Shown piece after piece: positions 34,213-42,689 of a stretch of 42,689 nucleotides of DNA. A program made the translations under genes and the position numbers. Origin of the DNA: Conidiobolus incongruus B7586 (taxonomy: Eukaryota; Entomophthoromycota; Entomophthoromycetes; Entomophthorales; Conidiobolaceae); the NCBI GenBank assembly GCA_000697335.1, contig JNEM01014423.1, positions 1-42,689 on the forward strand, in the 5' to 3' direction. Under the pieces are notes generated by a model. That model saw only the letters and a program-made list of their open reading frames with translations. It was not told the DNA's origin and did no database searches. Numbering within the stretch: the first letter of the stretch is position 1; every line of letters starts with the position of its first letter.

Positions 34213-35125
34213 ATGAATTTGATTTTAACAGAGCGTATGAGAGAGGCTAGTTTACTCGTGTTCCACTCTCCAAATGCCGATATTCAATTAAGAAATCGAA
34301 TTAGGAGTAGTTTGGGAAATTATTTAAATGAACCCTTACCTCAGTATGAACCACCTTCTCCTTCACATTCGAATGACAGTGCTGAAATACCTTTGTTACA
34401 AGAAGAAGATGAAATGGTTAAAGAAAAACCAAAGTCACATCCATATCCTGTAGAATTATTAAAAGCTATTTCTCAATATTTATTAAAAGTGGAAAATAAT
34501 AATGAATCTGGAATAGGTAAGTAATATTTATTTGTATCAATCATATTATATCAAATTCTGTTAACATAAATGCCAAATTTTTTCATTGATATTAAACTCG
34601 CTCAATATATTTAGAAAAATCAAAATACTGGTTTCACGAACTAGTTAAAGGAAGCACCATTTATATAGAGCCTCAAGTCAAGAGGAGTAAGGTAACCTCG
34701 CAACCCTCCCTTCATCCTCATCCCATCTTACATCCCCTCTTATTATTAACGCACGCTAGAACCAAGAATTAGACAATCGTCTCAATCAAATCTCAATCGA
34801 TCAACAGAATAGAGAATATTATCAAATGGTCGCCAATGTTGATCCCAACTTCGCAGTTGGAGCGACGCCGAATTTACAAGGAAATCAATCTGTACAATCC
34901 GAATGGAATGAGGTGAAAGGGCCACTCACCGCCATTTTCAATATTATCTTCTCAGCTATTGCAGTGTTTACAGCTGGATATTGGATCTCCTATCAAATTA
35001 CTGATGATACCGGTCTTAGAATATTAATTGGATTTTTAGCTGCTTTGGTAGTTGCTGGTGCCGAAACTTTCTTATACGTTAGACATATGTCAGTTAGTAC
35101 TACTTCGAGTATACGTAATTTTTAA
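34213..35125 (+). CDS. VMA12: VMA12/TMEM199-like V-ATPase assembly factor
   Basis: Vma12 is an ER membrane protein needed to assemble the V0 sector of the vacuolar proton pump. Exons 34213-34516, 34615-34691 and 34760-35125 give 248 aa. The cytosolic N-terminal half is hydrophilic. The family signature follows the first intron: KYWFHELVKGSTIYIEP, then NQELDNRLNQISIDQQNREY (compare the usual RNPEL..RL..L...). Two membrane segments follow at about 183-204 (LTAIFNIIFSAIAVFTAGYW) and 214-236 (RILIGFLAALVVAGAETFLY), the usual hairpin with both ends in the cytosol. Both introns are needed to reach this frame. The second (34692-34759) is strikingly GC- and pyrimidine-rich compared with every other intron in the window. 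Closely related animal TMEM199 has the same layout. Confidence 0.88.
34692..34759 (+). other. pyrimidine-rich, GC-rich intron of VMA12
   Basis: A 68-base intron, GTAACC to CGCTAG, with about half G+C and long C/T stretches, whereas the other 28 deduced introns are nearly pure A/T. The flanking exons join in frame only if it is removed. Confidence 0.8.
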
Positions 35126-37896
35126 ACTATTTTACTTAATATAATAATCTATCTAATTAAATCAATCTCAAATTGGAATAAAACTATTCAACCAGTTTTT
35201 ATTAGTTTTCATAATTCTAACTTTATTAATAATAATTTAACGATTAACCAAATTTGAATATTTTTTTATCTAATAATTCACTCATATGCATTTTTGTAGC
35301 ATATATATTGTAAATTTTACTCAATATATTGGAACCAATCCAAATTTATCTTAAATATAAGAGACATTTTATTAAAAATTTCATATTGATATCTGAATAT
35401 ATTCTGTCAATAATTTATTATTTGGAATATAAAAAAAAAGAATAATCCCATAATTTATAAAAGAACAATCTCTATATAAAATAACAAAACTTTCCAAAAT
35501 TCAAACCTTAACTTACAATATGATTTGATTACCTTGTGATCCTCTTTGCAAGCGTGGGGAATTACATAAATGGCTAAATCTATATCAAATTTGGATTTAA
35601 TAATACTTGTCAATTTTCATTTCTCTTTGGATTGAAAAGTTTCGCTTAATCCATACATATTTATCAACACAAAATTATATATTATTAATCAATCTGAAAA
35701 GGTAATCTTTTTTTTATTGGAATAAATTATTTGATGAAAAAAACACATTTATTACGGTTTCTCTCTAAGACACACCAATGGTTATAATATGTGCAATTCT
35801 GATATTTATTTTTATTATTTATTCATTAAAATTTTATGAATATTTACTAAATAATTTTTTCAATTATAGGTAAACTAAATCGTTAATAGAATCAAATTTA
35901 ATAAAAATGAGGTTTATTATTAACACATTTGTCATATTTTTTGTGATATGTATTTCCAACAATTCAATCTCAATTAAAATTAATAATTTATTGAGCAATT
36001 ATCCAATTTCAATCAATTCTTCACAGAAAAGATATCATCAATCAGTTTATTGAATATAAGATCATTGTAAATAGCCCATCTTCTACAATATTCACGAAAT
36101 CAAAATGAATTAAATATATTCAATTATTATTAAATTCTACATCTCTCATTGCTGACTCGTGCAGAAATTGATTAAAATTTCTAACGAGAATGCATATGAA
36201 ATAATCTAAATTGGATGTGTTTTGGAAGAAAGTCCCAATTCTCGCCCCCATTTCAATTTTATTGCACTCTAATTAACTTTTATTGGATATAATATATTTA
36301 ATTAATTTATATTGATTTAGTGACCAAGAATATGTTTAATTTGACCTTAATTTATATCCAAATACTATGTCTGAATTCATTTACTTTATTTAAAAATTAA
36401 TAATTTTACAATTTTTATTTGTACTATTGATATATTATAAATAATTAATGAAATATTAATATTTTTAATTTATAAATATTTTAAAAACTTACATTTTAGT
36501 TGATTATAATAGATTATTGAATAAAATTAAAAAATTACTACACTGGCAATATTTTTAATAAATTTGTACTAATTACATAAATAATTATATAATTTAATTT
36601 TGTATGAATTTTCAATTATTTTTGATAGATATGCATTTTTAATATATTATATTATAAAATTGTGAAATGTCTTGATAATGGGATAATAAGTATATTAAAT
36701 TTGATTTTCAAACAGAAAGAAATATATCTGCATTTAATAAAATTTGGTAATTTCCAGCCACGAAAAATTCAAACTGGTTGAGATTTGATTAATTGCCTTT
36801 TATTGATGATTAAATTTTGATCTATTGGTTAGTGATTAGTTATCCATCTTAAACATAAAAAATTCATAAGTTACTGGTGAAACATATTACCAATATAAGG
36901 ATAATTCAATTAATTTTTTATTTATATCCCATATTCATCTAATGTTAATTGAAAATATAAATTTGTAAACTCTGAAATCACAACCCTCAGATTTAATTAA
37001 CAATTGATAACTATGTGCTTCTCTTGTAGGACCTTGAGAATTGTTTAGGAAATTCAATTTAACTTATACATTGATTTTTCAATACTTGTCAGTTCTAATT
37101 ATTATTTCAATTATGGAGTTTGTGAATAACATTATTTTGAAGATTTTATTAATATAAGGTAATTTTTATCTCTTTATAAAATTTTGATATGATGATACCA
37201 AAAAAATCGATTAGTCTTTAAGACATGCACCCATGGTTTTAATTACCCACAACTGATGTTTTCTTTTTTTATTTTAATATTAGTTTTACAGGAATATTTA
37301 TTAATAATTTTTATATTTTAGGTAATTCAAACTGTATTATATATTTGGCTTAATATAAAATAAATAAATTATCGAATTTAATCTTGTTTTCATACTTAAA
37401 TATTTAATTTTTTAATATTGTTGAATTAATTTTCTCAATACCTCCTATAAGATCAAATTTATTTTAAGCATGTTCTTCACACAAATAATGTCGTTTATTT
37501 AGATACCATAAAAATCATTTAAGATATTTTATTTCAACTTACACCATTTCATAGTATCGGTTTACCATGATTTTTATCTTTTTATATCATATCAAGCTTC
37601 CACCCTCATTAGACAAAAATTTAATTATCTCTTTCAAATAGTTTTCATTTGAAATATGTGTTTTTGATCATTGAGAAATGATTCTAATGTTTTCATATTT
37701 ATTTTAATATTGTTTTATAGCATCTAATATTTCCCTTTTTATACGATTATTTAGTTTGATTTCCTTTACTCATAAATTAATTTAAACTAATCCCATAAAC
37801 AAACTATTTTAATAAAACAAATTTAAATATAATTGATTCCAAATTGTTAATACTACTATCACTTCTAAATTATCAAATACACAATTAAATTAAAAA
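35126..37896. other. 2.8 kb AT-rich spacer
   Basis: No gene, element or structured block recognised. The few GC-richer words (about 36120-36250, 37220-37260) are isolated. Confidence 0.55.
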
Positions 37897-38747
37897 ATGA
37901 AAGAATCTTCAGAAATTGTAACTCCAGGAACGCCATTAGGTTATAAATCAGAATATCAAATAGGAATTGGGACTTATATTAAAGATGAATTTATTTATGC
38001 CAGTTTAATTGGTGAAAAGAAAATTGTTCAAAATGAAGGAGACCAAGTAATTATTAATTCAGTTATTAAATTTTTAAATTAATTTATATATTTTTATTAG
38101 TTACCTACTATCTCTGTCGTTGGTACTCAATTACCCCCTGTAATTCCTGACGTTGGTTCAATTGTAAATTATATAATTTTTTATATCATAAAAAATATAT
38201 ATTCATCATTTATGGTTAGGTCATTGGACAAGTATCCAGAATCAATTCCAAACAAGCTACCGTAAATATTATGGTAGTCAATAATCAACCCTGTAAAGAT
38301 AATTTTGTAGGTGTTATCAGGTAATGTTCGAATAACAACTATTAATAATTTCAGAATTATTTATGTGATTTTATAGAGTACAAGATGTTAGAGCTACCGA
38401 AATTGATAAGGTTCAAATTAATAAAAATTTCAGACCTGGTGATATTGTAAAAGCTCAAGTGGTAAATTATTTTATTCGAATCATACATCTTCGATTATAT
38501 CAATTATTATATTTAGATATCTTTGGGTGATTCTAAATCTTATTATTTATCGACTGCTAAAAATGAACTTGGTGTCATTATGGCTCAGAGTATAGCCGGT
38601 AAACTTCACAATATTTTTTTAAATATTTTATCATATTAATTAGATTTAATAGGTGAAACGATGATTCCTATATCTTGGATTGAAATGCAATGTCCTAAAA
38701 CTCACGTTATTGAATTTAGAAAATGTGCTAAACCAACTCTTGATTAA
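37897..38747 (+). CDS. CSL4: CSL4 (EXOSC1), exosome cap subunit
   Basis: Csl4 is one of the three RNA-binding cap proteins of the RNA exosome. Exons 37897-38046, 38101-38163, 38220-38320, 38377-38461, 38517-38598 and 38653-38747 join in frame to 191 aa (human 195). The product follows the family along its whole length: an N-terminal domain with TPGTPLG and GIGTYIKDEFIYASLIG, the linker LPPVIPDVGSIVIGQVSRIN, the S1 RNA-binding domain with VQDVRATEIDKVQI and NFRPGDIVKAQVISLGD, and the C-terminal domain with ELGVIMAQS, PISWIEMQCPKTHVIEFRK. Five introns of 50-60 nt fall within 850 bases, all with GTAA or GTAAT donors and TTAG, ATAG or TTTAG acceptors. The splice choice at 38599-38652 could use an earlier AG at about 38643, but only the later one keeps the frame. 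Confidence 0.93.
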
Positions 38748-39844
38748 AATATAATTATGTAATAGAATCAAATAAATATCACATATTGTATTATAAATAC
38801 TGTGATATTTGTAACATAAAATAATGTGATATTTGGCTGTACTTTTCTGAACTCTTTAATTATTTAAAGATTAATAGTATTATAAAATTTAAAAATAGAT
38901 AAACTTAACTATTTATGGTATAATGTGAATCAATTATCTTTTTACTTGAGCTCAAATTATTTTTGATCACATTAATTTAAATCTTAGTGATTTTTCTAGT
39001 TTCAATTTAAGTAATGTTGTAATCCACTACAAATTAATTAAATTTACAAATAAACTCGATCAATTGAATAATAATATTATTATTATTCAATTGTTATTTG
39101 TTTTAATCATTCCAATTAAAATATCATTATAATATAAAACTCCAAAATATCTAACTAAATTTCCAATTCAAAAATATTTTTTTAAATGAATGAATAAAAT
39201 ATGTACACAAATTAAGGTTAAAATATTTGACAGAAAAATACAAAATTACTAGATGTTTTTCTTATATTACTTTCAAATAATTCTTAAATTTGATATATAT
39301 AATAACATTAACAATAAATCTTATCAAATTTTACACAATACAAATTAATCAGTGATTGAAAACCAATTTCGAATGATACATAATAAGGTCATCATTAACT
39401 TTGTTGGAAGGAATTAAAGCCATTTATTTAGCAAATACATAGTGAGCACTTAAGATTATTAGATACAATATAATAGCAAATATTATCAATAAAACATATA
39501 GTGCTCTATGATTCGTCATTAATTTTATTGAGCATTATAATTGATTGCACATTCTCAATTCTAATTTTTAAACAAACAAGAATTTTTCAGAATTCAAGTA
39601 TTCTTTGGACCGATGGAATTTAATTTCACTATATTAAATATCAAAAATTGATTTTATGTATTTTTTAGTTGATTTGGGATAGATCTATGGTAATGTTCTA
39701 ACAAATTGAACAAAGGTATATAAAAATATTTGTATTATAAAACATTACTGTTTTTCATATTAGATAACATTTAATATTTAAATATATTTCAAGTTATTAA
39801 ATTGTATTTTGTCCTTTTTGTTCATATTCAAATATAAATCTCTT
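38748..39844. other. AT-rich spacer with a perfect palindrome
   Basis: It holds the CSL4 3' end and the 33-base palindrome at 39061-39093. Otherwise nothing recognised. Confidence 0.5.
39061..39093. repeat. perfect 16-bp inverted repeat with 1-base centre
   Basis: CAATTGAATAATAATA, a central T, then its exact reverse complement, 33 bases in all, about 310 bases downstream of the CSL4 stop. It could extrude as a cruciform or fold as a hairpin in RNA. The CAATTGAAT arms are not simple repeat, which makes chance less likely. Confidence 0.85.
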
Positions 39845-41690
39845 CTCCAAATATGAACTTATCTTCAGAAAAAGTTTAGTCAAAATTGCAATTCGCACTA
39901 CTTGAAGTGGCGCGCATGAATGCAAATATTGATCAAGGAATACAAAATAATCTTCAGGGAAGTTTTCTTTCATAGTCTACCTGCCATTCTAAAATATCTC
40001 ATTTAAATTTTTGTTAACCTCGTAACCATTACATTTATTGTTTCTAATATATATAGACAACCAAAAATTGAAAATCCACATGTAAATTTCAATATACAAA
40101 GTATCGATGGACAAACTACTTAAAATTCTGATAATTCATGCTCTTTTCAAGTTAGTATTACCTTTTCTGCTGATGGTATTGGTTGACCAACATATTCTCT
40201 TGATTCATTGAATAATTCTTTTAGTTGAACAAAACAAATTCACACAGCTTAGTATCTTTAATTAAAATATTCTATCTAAGTCTCGATTAAAAGAAATTGA
40301 TTTAACTAGCTCACCTGACTATGAATTATCATTAATTAATGAGCTTGAGCCAACTCAGCTCTCATCGAGTTTTGATACAAATCAATTTCAAGAATATACT
40401 AAAGTCTCTCAAAAAACTGAGCCCAATCCATTGAAAAGACCTTTGCACCAGTCCGAATCAGACAACTCAAAGCCGAAAAATTTTGTCAAAAAACCCAATC
40501 TTGAAACGTCATAAGTTTTAGAATTAAACACTCAATTATATTAATTAATCCACCATGTCCCATACTAATAACAATGCCGACTAAAGTAAATATCAATCCA
40601 TACAACATACAGCTGTCTTTTTATATATCTGCCTCGCCAAGCCTACATACACAGCACCCGTTTGACTTATTAAACCACCTTTTTACACTATATAACTGTT
40701 TTCCCATCTATTTCGAGGAAGAGTTGACCAATTAATATTCCATTTATATTTACTTCTGGACAAATACTATTCAGTGAGAAAACTTTAAATGATATTATTT
40801 AAACACTGCCCAATCAATTTCCGACATACCACGTGCATGCTATTGGTCATTTTGCCATAAAAACCGCACCATCATCAAGCAAACTTTAATTTTTATGCTA
40901 ACCCCCGTACAGAAATCAAATAGCAGTCTTAATGGGCTTAAAAATGATCTAAGTCTGATTTTTCAACGGCATGGATATTCAGTAGATTAAGGAACTCTTT
41001 TCCGGTCTAAATTTATTATATTTAAAATAGTTCATTAAGATTCGCAGATAGCCATCAAGTTTAGTACTAATTCCTCAGAGATAATAATGCTACAGAATTG
41101 ATAAATCTATGTTTTGAAGAATTTTCAGATCTAAGTCTACCTACCATTTTGATCAGTATCTTCTCGAAACAATCTAAGGTAAAGTTTGATATCAGTTCCT
41201 CTGCTGTAGTAATTATGAGCTGTCATCACATTCGTATTCATCGTCTAACCAAGAGTAATCTTAGCAACTTGATGCCATCCTTCTTTGACTATTTTGTTCA
41301 TATTTTTGATCGTACTTCATACAGTATTGATATGAATATGAAAGATATACAATTCAAAAAGACTGTTCTTACTATGTCTACCAACTTTACAGATTAAAAA
41401 TCATATAACGATTCTCTAATTATCTATGCTTCTAAAAGCTGTGAATTGAATCTTGTTCCCATAAGCAAGTTTGAGCCAATTTGTGAATTATTCCAAGTGT
41501 CACTTACAATTAGGAAGAAAGTTCAATGGGTTTGAACTGTATAGACTTTCTGAATCACCTAGTGGTGAGATAAAATACTTCTTTTTATTCTTGGACAAGA
41601 TCATGAGATTTGATTGATTGAAGTGTAGGGACTCTCTTTATACTCCTTATCATTTTGATAATTAGTCTTCTACTACTCAATATATTTTTT
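39845..41690 (+). pseudogene. decayed coding tract of unknown identity
   Basis: GC content and codon texture rise to gene-like levels, but the frames are broken many times. Readable plus-strand stretches include SKLQFALLEVARMNANIDQG (about 39885), PDYELSLINELEPTQLSSSF (about 40315-40375), NPLKRPLHQSESDNSKPK (about 40425), PFDLLNHLFTLYNCFPIYF (about 40655) and the 99-codon open frame 41098-41397 (LPTILISIFSKQSKVKFDIS, YFVHIFDRTSYSIDMNMKDI). Further downstream FELYRLSESPSGEIKYFF appears near 41525-41580. Many stops fall where CAA, CAG or CGA would make sense. It may be one large gene or two adjacent ones. I could not assign a family; a sliding-clamp relative was considered and not supported. 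No introns of the local type rescue a long frame. Confidence 0.45.
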
Positions 41691-41796
41691 GACGATATGT
41701 AACATCGATATTACTCTATTAAATAATGGTACATTTTTTAAATCAGGTTTTACTATAATTTTTAATATATAATTTACCAAAATAAATAAATAGTTT

Positions 41797-41990
41797 AAAA
41801 TTAACTCTCTTTTAATATTAATTACTCTTTACTATGTTTTTGGCAAACCTTTAACAATTGAAAAATATTTCTTTTTATTAAAGACTATATCTAATGTTCA
41901 TAAACTGATTAGATTTGTTTGTATAAATTCTCCCATGTAATATATATTTTAAATATCTAAAGCAATTTTAATTAAATAAGTTATAATTTA
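41797..41990 (-). mobile_element. mariner fragment (copy C), transposase C-terminus
   Basis: On the minus strand this matches the 3' coding end of copies A and B: the plus strand shows CTTTTTATTAAAGACTA and TGTTCATAAACTGATTAGAT, the decayed counterparts of the NKKNCFL and NWFVKHQI coding parts. The left flank to about 41745 may contain its untranslated end. It is much more diverged than A and B, mostly towards A and T. Confidence 0.6.
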
Positions 41991-42157
41991 GTCAATATAA
42001 TATATATTGGTTTGTTTATTTTGAAATTCTTTTATAGTTATATTGTTATTTATTTTATAATTAATATATAAATTAATAAATATCTTTATATTTTTAATAT
42101 AAATTAGGCATTGCTATATTTAAAAAATATCAATTTTATTACTATAGAATTAAAGAA

Positions 42158-42689
42158 ATGGGAAATTTTTTAATTTCTGATTTTTTAAACTTATTATTTT
42201 CAAATAAGAAAATATTTAATATTGAATGATATATATATATATATATTTATATAATATTTTTTTTGATTAAAAAAATGTTTTAAAATTGGTTATTTAACTT
42301 AGTTATATTTAAATTAAATAATGATCATCAAAAGTTTTTTATTTTAATATTAGTAAAACTAAACCATAAACCTTTTAAAATTATTTAAAATTTATAAGTA
42401 GTTTTTGGTAATTAAGTATTATTTAAATTAATAATTTATTGTTATATAAATTACTTTAAAGTTAAAAGAAAAATTATTTTAAAACTTATTAAAATCTAAA
42501 AGATTAATTTTAACTATTATTTTTTTAATTATTAATAAAATGAAAAAATATATTAAAAAACACCTTTTTGTTTTAATTGAAGAATTATCAAAATATTTTA
42601 ATATCAGTTATATAAGTATTTTATATATATTAAATTTTAAATTAAAATTAATTAATAAAAATATAAAATAAATATCTTATAATTTAACT
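42158..42689 (+). mobile_element. mariner copy D, AT-shifted, cut by window end
   Basis: It starts with ATGGGAAATTTTTTAATTTC as copy A does, then a TA repeat, then the degraded N-terminal helix-turn-helix. Beyond the point where copies A and B are deleted it still carries the second DNA-binding region (KYIKKHLFVLIEELSKYFNI, then SILYIL), so it derives from a longer element. Compared by eye with copy A, most differences are C-to-T or G-to-A. It runs off the window at 42689. Confidence 0.75.

Noticed and set aside
39845-41690. Sliding-clamp (Rad1/Hus1/PCNA-like) pseudogene
   Set aside because: A few phrases recall clamp proteins but no ordered motif set could be matched.
1-42689. tRNA, rRNA and CRISPR arrays
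   Set aside because: No T-arm/D-arm pairs, ribosomal core sequence or regularly spaced repeats were found by reading both strands.

Overview
The window is nuclear DNA of a very AT-rich eukaryote. A fungus, probably from an early-diverging lineage, is the best reading, but no marker fixes the species. The reasons are six conserved, intron-split genes (MCM4, a Trf4-type poly(A) polymerase, an Sqs1-like R3H/G-patch protein, a pseudouridine-phosphate glycosidase fused to a PfkB kinase, VMA12 and CSL4), 29 deduced short introns (41 to 76 nt, one of 128 nt, nearly all GTAA...TAG), long gene-free AT-rich spacers, and Tc1/mariner transposons. Exon limits were set by hand from reading frame, splice signals and remembered family motifs. 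All six conserved genes close in frame from ATG to stop.

Layout. 1-5.3 kb: a dead Tc1-like transposon with inverted ends (58-1262), then AT-rich spacer holding small GC-richer islands (about 1670-2110, 2815-2990) and a structured stretch at 5346-5518. 5.6-6.0 kb: an unrecognised gene on the minus strand. 6.1-10.8 kb: spacer. 10.8-13.9 kb: MCM4 (+). 15.0-15.6 kb: an internally deleted mariner element. 17.1-19.0 kb: TRF4-like (+), meeting the SQS1-like gene (-) tail to tail with 72 bases between stops. 21.1-23.8 kb: the pseudouridine catabolism fusion gene (-, 11 exons). 24.5-33.6 kb: four plus-strand members of a gene family I do not recognise (one open, one open except for one stop, two decayed), with a second mariner derivative among them. 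34.2-35.1 kb: VMA12 (+). 37.9-38.7 kb: CSL4 (+). 39.8-41.7 kb: a decayed coding tract of unknown identity. 41.8-42.7 kb: two more mariner copies, the last cut by the window end.

How the genes relate: Trf4 (tagging nuclear RNA for decay), Csl4 (exosome cap), Sqs1 (cofactor of the Prp43 helicase in ribosome making and splicing) and the pseudouridine-degrading fusion enzyme all touch RNA processing or turnover. MCM4 (replicative helicase) and VMA12 (V-ATPase assembly) do not. There is no operon-like arrangement, so this is noted only as a coincidence worth a synteny check.

The least explained items are the four-member gene family at 24.5-33.6 kb, the C-to-T/G-to-A pattern of decay in the transposons (including a run of 11 C left intact inside one), the candidate structured RNAs at 1.7-2.1 kb and 5.3-5.5 kb, and the gene structure of the fusion enzyme, whose kinase half is one intronless exon that starts exactly with ATG. 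No tRNA, rRNA or CRISPR array was seen.
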